Assembly: GCA_015501075.1 (NCBI GenBank)
Contig: JADNYJ010000095.1
Span: 1-64,000, forward strand
Source of the DNA: Gymnopilus junonius
Taxonomy: Eukaryota > Basidiomycota > Agaricomycetes > Agaricales > Galerinaceae
DNA length: 64,000 nucleotides
Direction of reading: 5' to 3'
Of this stretch, positions 1 through 10,151 are shown in pieces. Made by a program: the position numbers and the translations under genes. A model generated the notes under the pieces. The model ran no database searches. It saw nothing but the letters and a program-made list of their open reading frames with translations, and was not told where the DNA came from. Positions within the stretch are counted from its first letter, which is position 1. Every line of letters starts with the position of its first letter.

Positions 1-18
1 TTATTACCCATAACGTGC

Positions 19-1788
19 TCACTGGCCATGCGCTGCCATGAGCAAACTCGGCATGCCAGTTTGCATGAAAGAGAATTGTTGCTGTGGCGAGGCCGCAAAT
101 GATATGCCGGGGTTGGAAGTGGAAGGCTGAGATGAGAACATAGGTGCAGAATGAGGGACTGCTGGTGTATTGAGCTGGCTTATGCTGAGCATGCTCTCGG
201 TTGATTGATGGGAGAGACTGGTTGCGAGGCCTCCTTGGCGAGCACTTGCAGGGCAATTGAAATGTTCATTATCTTGATGAATGGTCTCATCAACGTAGCT
301 GTGCAATGCCATGTCAGATTGTGTCAAGTGGAAGCATGAGAAGAACTCACCCTTTCCATGCTGGTCCTGCAAAGTTGGTTGACTTGCCACGCTTCTCGAT
401 CTCCTCCTCAAACCACTTATCCACCCTGGACCAGAAGTCTTCTCCATCCGGCACTCTTCCAGCCTTGGTTGTCTTGGTTGTCTTCGCTTTTTTGTCTTCA
501 GCTTCCCAGGCTGTCCACGTCCACGCTTGCTTCCGGCCTGAGTCCGAGCTTGCTGCGACTTGTGAACATCAGAGTCATCAGAAGGGCTGACGCCAACTTC
601 TGGCAGGCTCACGTCGTCCTCAGGCTCTTCAGCAACAAGTAAATCCTTGTTTTCATAAAAAAAGCGACACTATATAGAGTAGTCAGTCATGATGTCAGTT
701 ACAGAAAGTCCTTCACTCATGAGAATAGCAAAGAGGATCACATATGACTGCTCGACTTGAGCACTCAGATTGCCGAGGCGGTACTTCATAATCATATCAG
801 TTGTGAATTTCGTGAGTGATACAGTTTCTGAACCAAGAATACTGTCCCGTAACTGCGGGGGAAACTCATGAGTGATAGAAGCAAACAATTGGAGATGAGG
901 CTTACTTCTTGACAGAATGAATTCCGCACGCTGGATCCAATGCGCTTGGCAGCCGCATTGAGCAGGGCTTCACGAGCAGGGCGGCCAATGACATTGTCCA
1001 GGGAATATGTCACAGGATTGGTACAGACTTGGTTCTAAAAAGTGAGGATGAGCACGAGGCTTGTAGGACTGGGCAGAATGAGAAAGCGTACCAAAACATC
1101 GAGGTGGATGTCCTTGAACCCAGTCCGAGTTGGTCTAATGATAAGGTCCTGGGTTACTCGTTGTACATTTGCCTGCAAGTAGAGCCACAAGTCAGAAAGA
1201 GAACATACAGACAAGGGCACATATCATACCGATTGTTCCTTGGTCAGATGGAAGGTATCTTCCAGGCGAATAACAAGCTCACGGAATAAGCCTCGCAGAT
1301 CACCAATTTCGTCATCGTCAGAGCTCCGAACGAGTTGTAGCACAGAGTTTAACAATCCTGTGAGTCGATTCTCCATTGCCGCAAACGATGCAAGGAGGTA
1401 GAGAGAAGTGGCTAACTCAGGTAGCCTGAGACCACCACCAAGAGTAGACGCTATCTAAAGTAGATGACATGTTGTTAGTGAATCTGAAATGGAGGAAGTG
1501 ACAACCACGACTTACTGAGGACAAGTCATGTAGCCCTTTGGCCTGAGGAGGTGTAAGCCTCAGCTGTGCAACCAGCGTCTCCAAGAATTTTGGGTGGAGC
1601 TGCTCAGAGGCTTGAGGAGGTATGGGCGAGCCCATGGGCTGGCCAGGGAAAGAAGGACGACTCGAAAAAGATAAGTCCGAGTCCACGCCGTTAAAGGGTG
1701 CAGGCGACTCTGGGTATGGACGGTCAGGGGAGTTGGACCCAGAACGGTGTGAATGAGGGATGGAGTTGGTCGGTTCAAAAGCGTCCAT
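19..1788 (-). CDS. Gene A: conserved basidiomycete protein of unknown function beside a transposase-like gene (one frame break)
   Basis: Exons seen on the minus strand are 1788-1516, 1454-1230, 1172-1092, 1034-906, 852 to about 690, and a last exon block from about 640 down to the stop at 19. GT-AG introns of about 55-60 nt join them in phase. The N-terminus is low-complexity (Ser/Pro), followed by helical segments and a motif IHLDVL...VIGRPARE...RNSFCQ-ELRDSILGS that I associate from memory with a basidiomycete family found beside gene C-like genes. The last exon has a basic stretch (SKRGRGQPGKLKTKK), possibly nuclear or DNA-binding, then FWSRVDKWFEEEIEKRG in another frame. The frame change falls at a T6 run (488-493), so a one-base indel or error is likely there. 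Start chosen at 1788, downstream of a TATA-like box. It is divergent from gene B. Function unknown. Confidence 0.55.
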
Positions 1789-2017
1789 GAGCAAAGGATG
1801 TAGGGGCACAAAAGTGAATGGCGCAATGAAGTTGTGGGGAGTCCATGTTGCCCTGTCTTTATAGGCTGAAACAGTGGCTGTGTCGAATTTCTTTGTTGAA
1901 CACCGCGCGCGACCTCGAAAGATGCGCCTGGGATGCACTGGACGTGTTTTTTGGGGATGGAATTTGTATAAAAGGCGGAAGGCAGGAAGAGAGTTCAGGA
2001 AGATCGAGAGACCCATC
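1789..2017. promoter_or_regulatory. Divergent promoter between genes A and B
   Basis: The 229 bp between the two start codons holds TATA-like boxes in both directions. TATAAAA at 1967-1973 is about 50 bp upstream of the gene B ATG (2018). CTATAAAG, read on the minus strand around 1857-1864, is about 70 bp upstream of the gene A ATG (1788). The arrangement suggests co-expression of A and B; this is inference from spacing only. Confidence 0.5.
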
Positions 2018-2836
2018 ATGGCGCGGATCTCTGAATCTGGCACTGCCCGATCTCCGCTTCACATGCCTCCAAAGTCTTCTTCCACCTTGACCACCCCTCC
2101 TCCTCCTCCAAAACGGCCTCGCCTGTCTCTGACTCTCCACCCTTCTGTCCCTTCCCAGACGATTAAGAGGTGTGATCAAACTCTTACATGTCTACACTTC
2201 CATCGCTAATTCCTTTTCGACAGGCTTTATGAACCGGGTGGCTTCCTTGATAGTCAGCCCACGGACAGTCAATTTGTTGATGGGCTGACGCACGGTGTAG
2301 GGGTTGTAGGCGGCACTGAGCATGTCTCTCCCATCTCTAGTAAGTTGCTTGACCTATTGTATTCAGTATGTCTCTTTCTGATGCTTGTTTTCATAAAAGA
2401 AAAGACACAGTCAGAGCCCCAAACCCAGCCCCCGGCATACTGTTCACAACCTCCTCAGACGTCCATGCCCACCGCCCCGACTGGACCACCCTTGCTGCAC
2501 TTGTCTACAGCCCCATGGGCCTTGTCACCTGGACCCGCTACCACTACACCACCTCTGACTGATGAGGAACGTCTTATGGTGAACGTCTGGGACATCCTCA
2601 AGCACAATCAGTCCACCCGAACTGAATTTGAGGACCTGAGGCGTCAGTATGCGATTGTGGTGCATGAGTTAGAGTTGGCAAGAGTTTTGAAGCAATCATT
2701 GATGGGAGAGTTGGAGATGGCAAGGAGAATGCGATATCAGCAGGAGGCTGTTTTGGCAAAGGAGCACGAATTTACCAACATTCTCATGCATACTCTCGAT
2801 ACTCATCATATCAGCGTCCCACGTTATCCACATTAA
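2018..2836 (+). CDS. Gene B: proline-rich coiled-coil protein of unknown function
   Basis: Three exons (2018-2169, 2224-2339, 2400-2836) sum to 705 nt, an intact 234 aa frame, which supports the splice choices. The N-terminal half is Pro/Ser/Thr-rich (PPPPPKRPR, a possible nuclear signal). The C-terminal ~90 residues, from about TDEERLMVNVWDILKHNQ onward, form a predicted long helix or coiled coil rich in Glu, Leu, Arg and Met. No enzymatic motif is visible. It is divergent from gene A over a 229 bp promoter and convergent with gene C, whose stop lies only 22 bp beyond. The tight packing of A, B and C suggests one mobile or co-inherited unit. Function not recognised. Confidence 0.6.
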
Positions 2837-5800
2837 ATAACTTTGTCTTTCATTTCTTCAACTTGGCTGTGATAAGGGAGATGGTGTAACAACATTTGAC
2901 TGGATAAGTTGGCCACGGCCACGGCCCCTGCCTCGACCCCTTCCTCGTCCATTGCTGGGAGTGTTGCTGACTGGATCCTCTGGTGACAGGGCACTCGAGA
3001 AGGCCTTCACGACACTTTCGTGAACAGTCCAATCGAAATTGAGCGAGGGTGACGGAGTGCGAAAGTGTCACAGATGAATTGCGTCACGCATCTGATTGAG
3101 ATTCAGGAGTCGATCCTGAGGCTGCTGGCGATGTTGAATAACAGCGACTTGATTTGCAGTGGGTGCACGTTCTTGATAAACATATCGCATGCCAGTTGCC
3201 CCGCAATTGTGGCACTCGCAGTCATGCTGAGTATTTATGGTACAGAGAATGTTCTGCAGAGACATTTTTGTGAGCTAATCATATTACAGTTGAAAGCTTT
3301 CCTTTATCACACCTGGAGGGGAGCAAATGTCCAATGGTCGATAGCCAGAAGATGAGGTACCTCAAGCTTCTCTGATGTCCCTACAACCTGCGCAGTCTGG
3401 AGAAGGATACCATCTGGTTCACCCTGCAGTTCACACTTCGACCCCACTTGCTGGACAATTTCTCGGACAATGGCGATGGAAGGAGCTATTGAGGCAGTCG
3501 GCTGGATGACGACATGCTGCCCTACCACACATTTGTCTCCGTTCAGAAGGACAACGTCAGCCGCAGTCTTGAACTGAGGTAATGGCGGTGTTTGGGGAGG
3601 ACGGAGCAAGTGCGGTAGCTTCAAGCCTGTTAACGTTTGCGGGTATAAAACCTTGGGTCCCGGTCCAGTACATCGACCTGCAACTATCTATTAGAATGGT
3701 GCAGGGAGAGAAGAGAAGTTATGAGGTACCTTTCTTTGATTCACAAGAGGCTTCAAGGGATGGTATTCCGAGGTACGACATAGCTATGTTGTCCCCAAGC
3801 AGCAGTCGTCTCACGGCAGGACCTGCTTGGCACCAAGAATTCTGAGATGGCCATTCTACAGCATCATCCTCGAGGTGCCTTGGGACAAAGAAACCACCAC
3901 TGAGAAGGTGGCGAATGCGATTCCCCTGAGCAAATGCCTTTCCTATATCCTGAGAGGGTGCCTGACGATTGCTATGAACACTTTTTGCTCGAATAACAGC
4001 ATTGAAGGATTCAAATGCCTCGGTGGCAAAAAGAATAGCAGGTCCAAAACATCGAATATGAGCTGGGAGGTGTAGTAGAAGATGGAATTTTGGTTTGTTG
4101 AACCAGCGGGTGGCCCATTGCGCTGTGCGAAGCAGGAACACATTAATTTCATGTTTGAGAAGTTGCTATAATTATTGTCATATTTAGTTTGTATGGCTCA
4201 TTAAAACGAGACTCACAACATGAGAGTTTAGATCCTGGATTACTGGTTGCCAAACCAATGGGACGAGCTTTGACAAAGACACCCAGGCAGCTAGTTTCTC
4301 ACTGGTGACCATGTCATAGATGACAAAAGGTGCAGCTTGTGCGATGTGGCGAAAATCACGACCAGTGAGGGACCCTGCATACTGAACGAGGGTTTTTCCA
4401 TTCAGGGAGGAAATGCCTAAACCAGATACATTGAAGCTCGAGAGACGTTGAATCAAAAGTTCTTTCAGGCTGTCCTTGCCTTTGAGATCATTCTGAATCA
4501 AATCTCGCCAAAAATACTTGATAAATCCAAGCAAAACCACATGAAGTATCTCGACTGGCATATCTTGATGAGGATCAAGGCCTTCGGAGGAGGTTAGCAT
4601 TGACTATAATAAGCTGATGGGACCCATACCTTTGATACGCCACACAGGACTGACTATCTTGTCCGGGAGCAATTTGAGAGCAGCGTCGACAGATTCCTGT
4701 CGTTGATTACCAAATTTCCCCTTATACGCCGCAAACAATTTGTCGGTGAAATGCTCCTGAATGGTGTCCTTGATGCCTGACTCAGTTTTGGCTTTCTTCA
4801 GTGCAGTCTTATTGCCGACTTCTGAAGCCAATGTAAAGTAAGATTTCAGCTTAGCTTCGCTTTCTGCATGGTTTCGCAAGTGCCCAACCTAGGACAGTGT
4901 TCAAAGAGGGCACAAAACCAAAGAATAAATACATACACGAAGAAAAGACCGTATTCGTTTGACCATAACTCCCATGCTTTCCTTCACTGTGCGCCGGCGA
5001 GCCTTTGCAGTTGACTGAGGGATTGAGTCGGCATTGGAGATATCGCTGGCGATATCATCGCCACTGTCTTCCATGCTCTCAGCGCCACTATCTTGAGGAC
5101 CTTGTGGTGCTGAAGCAGCCTCGGCCTGGGCGTCTGAGCCTTTGACCCAACAAACACAGCAGAAAAACTTTCCACGGAGACCAATATGGCAGGCAAACTC
5201 ACTCTGCATGGGATTGTCCCCAAGGAGCGCCAGAATAGCAGGAAAGATGAGAACCATCTCTTTCAGATGGCAGTCCCATGCCCAGATGCCCTGATCCTGC
5301 GCGAGCCTGATTTACTGATGTGAGTATACACGAAAGCTAGAAAGAAGTAAGAACGTACTCCAATTGAGCCACTACACCGTCCATCATCTCAAGGGGTGGA
5401 GCAAGATTGGAAGTACACAGAAAGTGAACATTATACTCCTTCGAGGATTGCTCTCGTGAAAGACCTGCAAGAGTGAATAGGAAGCTATTATGTTCATTCC
5501 ACTTCTTTGAGACATTGCCTGAGGTGTCGTCGCAATACATCCAGAGGGGAAGGGACATTACTCGCTTCCCTTTCACAAGCTTTCGCCAACGGTTGCCATC
5601 CACAGGATCAGTGAGGCTCCACGGCGATTGAACACCTGGGTTCTCTTTTGTTCGGACATCTACATGAGGATCAGTTAAATTCGCACCAAATCAAGATCAG
5701 AAGAATATTACCGAGAATCTGTGAAGGGTGTGGTACATAGTAAGCTGCGTGCTCCGCTCCTAGGCCGAGAAAATCTTTGAAAAGCTGACGTTCAGATATC

Positions 5801-5945
5801 TCAATCTCCAAATCCTGTCTGACACACCATCCAGACTTGTTATCCATGGATACAACCTCCAAACGCCAAGCCTTCACATAGAAAGCACCTTGACAGATAA
5901 ACCACCGGAATGGGATACAAAAAGTACTATCTGTCAGCATAGTGG

Positions 5946-6551
5946 TGTAGTTAAATGAGTTCGAGCACATCCGGAATGGGACTCGGTGACAAACTCCGTT
6001 TGTCGATGGTTCCAATAGCGTGTGTAGGTGTAGACAATGAAGTAAAAATAGATGAGAGTTCCGGGAATGGTGAGAAAGTGAGGGAATTTGAGTATCTTGA
6101 GTCAAAAATTGCAATATCTAAGTTGATTTCTATGCTTCTGAGGTGAGTTGTGGGATCGTATTCAACTGGAGAACTACAGTACACAAGTCTAGTATTTATA
6201 CTGTAGCAAATAAGCGAAGAGTTTCAGGGAGAAGGAAATTTTTACAGAGGAAGAGAGGAAATTTTGAAATAAATGAAGTGAAATTTTATCGGACCGAATG
6301 GTCATGGCTGAGCATATGGAAAGATCGTATTTTACGGGCTAAATGGAGAGGAATAAAATTTTATAAGTGATAAATGAGGGGGAAAGGATACCAGTTGCTT
6401 TTCGTTGCGAGGGATTACCACGTTCGGAGTTAACTCCGTCCGGCCATTGTTGCGCGCCATTGTTATCTTATCGAAGGCGCTTCCATACATCCGTACATTG
6501 ATCCGACTCAATTTTCTCTGTTACGGACCTATGCTAATTGTCCTCCTTACA
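5946..6551 (-). repeat. 3' LTR of the gag-protease element
   Basis: This 606-bp direct repeat matches 9545-10151 except at four sites and a single missing G (CCGTACA here, CCGGTACG there). It begins TGTAG and ends TTACA. A short purine stretch lies just inside the element on the coding strand (GGGAGG) and could be the polypurine tract. In the minus-strand orientation of the element this is the downstream LTR. Confidence 0.93.
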
Positions 6552-6583
6552 CCTCCCAGGAACTTTTAATGTTGACTTCCACG

Positions 6584-7126
6584 TCAACGAGCTCCTTGGT
6601 GTTGCTGGTAGAAGTTCCTCATGAAATTCACGTGCTTGTCTCTGTCTCGTCCATCATCGTCGTGGTAAATACTGTGGCTTGTGGAAGTGCGGTTAAGGAT
6701 GTTGAACTGCGTTAATTGGGATTTGAAAATTCTCTTGGCCTTTAAATTTTTGAATAAGACTTCTTCGGACTGCATGCGATGTTGTGCTTGGTTTCCTTCT
6801 TCTGGGATGACTTGGATAAAGATTGTCTTCGATTGACTTCGTTCTCTGCTATAATAATCCTTCTGATTTGATTCGGAATCACTGAATATCTCTGGTGTTT
6901 CGATAGTGGTTGCGTTCTTTTGTGTGGCTAGTTTGTCTTGGAATAATAATTCGATTTTCGAGGGCTTTTCAATGGGATAGTCTGCAGTCATACTGAGGTT
7001 TGAATTTTTAAAGTCTGGCAAGGTTTCCGAGGTGTTATATGTATAGGTGTGGAGACAAGTGGCATCTCCTCGATTGTAAAGCGATTCATCGACAATTAAA
7101 AACCCTTTGTTTGATCTGAGTTTCAT
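6584..7126 (-). other. Residual linker ORF after the protease of the gag-protease element
   Basis: An open stretch of about 180 codons overlaps the end of the protease frame and runs to the 3' LTR. It is rich in Ser, Asn, Glu and Asp and shows no enzyme motif. In related full-length basidiomycete elements, as I recall them, the protease is followed by a linker and then reverse transcriptase. This stretch probably represents linker plus the extreme 3' end, joined by loss of the polymerase region. It may not be translated as a separate protein. Confidence 0.4.
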
Positions 7127-7981
7127 GTTTCCGAGGTCGAGTGGGAACAGTTACTATTGCCTCGGTATTTGGATCCTCCAGGGTAATGTATGAGTTGCCG
7201 TTTCGATAATGCTTGGTATTCATTTCCGTTAAGGTCATAAAGGGACGTCCGAGAAGCATTTCATAGGGTGCGTCTTCAACAACTTGTACCTGTAAATAAA
7301 ACTCCTGGCCTCCAATAATCACCTTGAGATCATGAAGTAGTCCGATAGTTTGATTCTTTGTGTTATTGGCTGATTCCATAATCATTAAATGGTCTGAACG
7401 AAGAGGTAAGCCAAGTTCCATCCATTTCTTTTTATGAAGAGCAATAATTTGCGAGCCTTCATCAAGTACTCCTTCAGTTAGAACAGTTCCATTGAGTAAA
7501 ACGTCGATAGAGCGTAATTTTTCGGTGTGATTTGCGACTATAATATCGTCCTTTCGAGCAGGTAGTGTCGCCATAAATGTGTGGACAATATTTTGCTGAA
7601 CTGCCTCGAATGGAATAGTGTTGCTGGCGACCTTCTTTGTGGTAATGAGTTCCTTGACAAATTTTCGAACATCTGGTGTGACAGAAAGAAGTTCTTTGCT
7701 AGTAATTGTGAAGGATGCTTCAAGCGCTTGATCTGCAAGCTTCTTCCAATTTTAGAATCTTCTATAGGTGCCATATATTTGAGTTGTGGCGCCGAAGAAT
7801 TTGAATTTGGCATCTTTTCTGCCTCATTGGAGGTGAAATTGGGTTCGTTACTCCTTGGAGGTCCATTAGTATTCGAGGTTTTGGGAATGCTTCGAGTAGT
7901 CGATCCATTTGGTGCTTTAGCGCCCATTTTCTTGCATGTCTCGTCAACTTTCTTCTGGGTAGAGGAGATCAAGGTTTCCAT
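7086..7981 (-). pseudogene. Retropepsin-like protease region of the LTR element (frame-broken)
   Basis: Two overlapping open stretches (7981 to about 7755, and the frame ending at 7086) carry the region after gag. The protease core shows GVLDEGSQIIAL at about 7465-7435, where D-E-G replaces the usual D-T/S-G. About 70 residues on it has YEMLLGRPFM, the conserved second half-motif of retropepsin folds. The reading frame changes near 7755 (KIGRS versus WKKLADQALEASF), consistent with a one-base indel. The first part is in the -1 frame relative to gag, which suits either programmed frameshifting or decay; no classical slippery heptamer was seen. Confidence 0.65.
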
Positions 7982-8010
7982 TATTTCCAGTTCTTCGAGC
8001 TCTCTAATTG

Positions 8011-9261
8011 TTACGGTGCAATTTCTTCGTCCTCTTCAATTTGTTCGAAGATATTGGTGGCAATTAGAGTCGTTTCAGGTAAGACCCACTTAATTTCTGG
8101 AGCTGGAGTCACATTAATCAAGTTTGTTGATACCGTAGGTCCATTCGAGGTGCGTGATTTATGCCAGTTATCAATTCGTTCTTGTAGATTCTTTCCTGGA
8201 GCGGTACGAGGTGTGATGCGATTGCTATTTGGAAGAGCAATAAAATTATCTGCATCCTTCTTGCACAGTCCTTTTCGAAGATAGTCTTCTGCTATTTCGC
8301 ATTCTGGAATAAAATGATATGGGCTTGAGCAGAATGCACAAGAATTCTGCTTGTAATTATTCTCGGGATTATTAGCATTGTGATTTGGGACGACTGTCTG
8401 CTGAATGAGGGTCTCCATGCGCTTCATTATTTCATTGATGAGGTTACTGACATTGAAGCCATTATTGTTTAGTGGTTGGTAGCTTGAGAAATCATATTGT
8501 TCCTTCTTAACTATTGGTTCAACTGATGATGAAGCTGGTGATGAGAATATGGAAGGTGGTTCCGAGGTTCCATAATTGCAAGAAAGAATAAAGAGAGCAG
8601 CAGTTTGAATTTCCTCAAGAGCAAAAGGATCATCAGTGTGATGCTTCGGATTTTCTGCATATAGTTGATCGCGGACTTGTTTCCTAAATGAGGAATGTAA
8701 TCCTTGTATGAAGAAGCAGCTTATTTCCCGATCATTAATTTTCCCGGCATTCTTGAGGTAAATAGCCATAACGTAGAAGGACCTGTAATAAATTCCAAAC
8801 TGCTCGGAAGTTGCTATTTTAAACTTGGCTTGCCGTTCTACGAGCGCTTCGAGATTTGATATAGTATAGCGGCGTTCTTCGGTAGCACCAGGGTAGCATC
8901 TAAATAGCTCGGTCTTGAATGTAGTCCAATCTGTTCCTTGAGAAGAAGGTAAAACTTTCCATAGTTGTTGTTCTTCAGGTGAGAGGTAATGGATAGCCCA
9001 CTGAATTGTTTGTTGCACAGATAAATTATGAGCTTGAGCTAACTGCTCAACTTCATCCAGGTAACTAGCAAGGGAAATAGCCTTGCCATCGAATTTCGGA
9101 GCTGAAGGGTGGTGGACATTAGGCATGCCCAGTCCATTGCCATAGGTATTCGCATTACTAGACATATTGGAAGTGTTGATAGTGTTAGAAATGTTGGACA
9201 GGTTAGATGAGTTGGGTGTGCTATTATTATTCGTGCTTGAGTTCCCTTCTTGATCAGGCAT
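8011..9261 (-). CDS. Gag-like capsid/nucleocapsid protein of the LTR element
   Basis: This is an intact 416-codon frame. The N-terminal ~45 residues are Asn/Ser-rich. The central part (SLASYLDEVEQLAQ...IQWAIHYLSPEEQQLWKVL...FRCYPGATEERRY) reads like the retrotransposon gag capsid domain of Ty3/gypsy elements. A zinc knuckle CAFCSSPYHFIPEC (C-x2-C-x4-H-x4-C) follows at about residue 315. The start was chosen at the ATG of MPDQEGNSS, about 280 nt inside the 5' LTR. This would be the structural protein of virus-like particles. The intact frame suggests the copy could still supply or use Gag. Confidence 0.8.
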   Translation of the reverse strand: MPDQEGNSSTNNNSTPNSSNLSNISNTINTSNMSSNANTYGNGLGMPNVHHPSAPKFDGKAISLASYLDEVEQLAQAHNLSVQQTIQWAIHYLSPEEQQLWKVLPSSQGTDWTTFKTELFRCYPGATEERRYTISNLEALVERQAKFKIATSEQFGIYYRSFYVMAIYLKNAGKINDREISCFFIQGLHSSFRKQVRDQLYAENPKHHTDDPFALEEIQTAALFILSCNYGTSEPPSIFSSPASSSVEPIVKKEQYDFSSYQPLNNNGFNVSNLINEIMKRMETLIQQTVVPNHNANNPENNYKQNSCAFCSSPYHFIPECEIAEDYLRKGLCKKDADNFIALPNSNRITPRTAPGKNLQERIDNWHKSRTSNGPTVSTNLINVTPAPEIKWVLPETTLIATNIFEQIEEDEEIAP

Positions 9262-9521
9262 TCCAATTTGGGACCAATCTACTGGGATAAACCTGGGACG
9301 AGGTGGTGTTCTAGTTTCAGAGTCAGATGAAGATTCTTCCGAGGAAGGCGTTGAAATTTCGGATGACGAAATTTCGGTAGGCGGAACAAAGTAAGAAGCT
9401 TCGTCGTAAGGTAACGGTCCGAATTCTAAATCCGTGGCGAAGAATTTCCGAACGTGGTTCCTTCAAGGAACAGTATAATTTGAGATTGAATGGGTGAGGT
9501 AAAAACCTAAACAAGCCTTTG

Positions 9522-9542
9522 GAACCCTCGCGGTGGGCTCCA
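9522..9542 (-). other. Primer binding site of the LTR element
   Basis: On the plus strand this stretch begins GAACCCTCGCGG and ends GGGCTCCA, which has the form of a tRNA 3' end (T-arm, acceptor and CCA). On the element's strand it therefore reads TGGAGCCC..., complementary to that tRNA end. It lies 2 nt from the LTR, a usual spacing. The tRNA identity cannot be assigned from the window. Confidence 0.75.
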
Positions 9543-9544
9543 GT

Positions 9545-10151
9545 TGTAGTTAAATGAGTTCGAGCGCGTCCGGAATGGGACTCGGTGACAAACTCCATTT
9601 GTCGATGGTTCCAATAGCGTGTGTAGGTGTAGACAATGAAGTAAAAATAGATGAGAGTTCCGGGAATGGTGAGAAAGTGAGGGAATTTGAGTATCTTGAG
9701 TCAAAAATTGCAATATCTAAGTTGATTTCTATGCTTCTGAGGTGAGTTGTGGGATCGTATTCAACTGGAGAACTACAGTACACAAGTCTAGTATTTATAC
9801 TGTAGCAAATAAGCGAAGAGTTTCAGGGAGAAGGAAATTTTTACAGAGGAAGAGAGGAAATTTTGAAATAAATGAAGTGAAATTTTATCGGACCGAATGG
9901 TCATGGCTGAGCATATGGAAAGATCGTATTTTACGGGCTAAATGGAGAGGAATAAAATTTTATAAGTGATAAATGAGGGGGAAAGGATACCAGTTGCTTT
10001 TCGTTGCGAGGGATTACCACGTTCGGAGTTAACTCCGTCCGGCCATTGTTGCGCGCCATTGTTATCTTATCGAAGGCGCTTCCATACATCCGGTACGTTG
10101 ATCCGACTCAATTTTCTCTGTTACGGACCTATGCTAATTGTCCTCCTTACA
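9545..10151 (-). repeat. 5' LTR of the gag-protease element
   Basis: This 607-bp partner of the repeat at 5946-6551 also starts TGTA and ends TACA. It adjoins the primer binding site at 9522-9542, and gene C sequence resumes directly outside it at 10152 after the TACA terminus. Confidence 0.93.

Larger units (their letters stand above)
5946..10151 (-). mobile_element. Non-autonomous LTR retroelement (gag + protease only) inserted in gene C
   Basis: Two near-identical direct repeats (5946-6551 and 9545-10151) bound a 3.0 kb interior read on the minus strand. The LTRs begin TGTA and end TACA. GTGG flanks both sides (5942-5945 and 10152-10155), a 4-bp target duplication. A tRNA-type primer site lies 2 nt inside the right LTR, which fixes the right LTR as the 5' one. 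The interior encodes a gag with a CCHC knuckle and a retropepsin-like segment. I find no reverse transcriptase, RNase H or integrase motifs, and only about 0.5 kb remains after the protease. Mobilisation would need enzymes from another element. The LTRs differ by four CpG transitions and one 1-nt indel, so insertion is recent. Confidence 0.9.

Noticed and set aside
4604..4630. In-frame TAG in gene C after the word RIKG
   Set aside because: A 49-nt intron (GTATGG donor at 4629, GAAG acceptor before GCCTTGATCC) removes it and restores RIKGLDPHQD, the family pattern.
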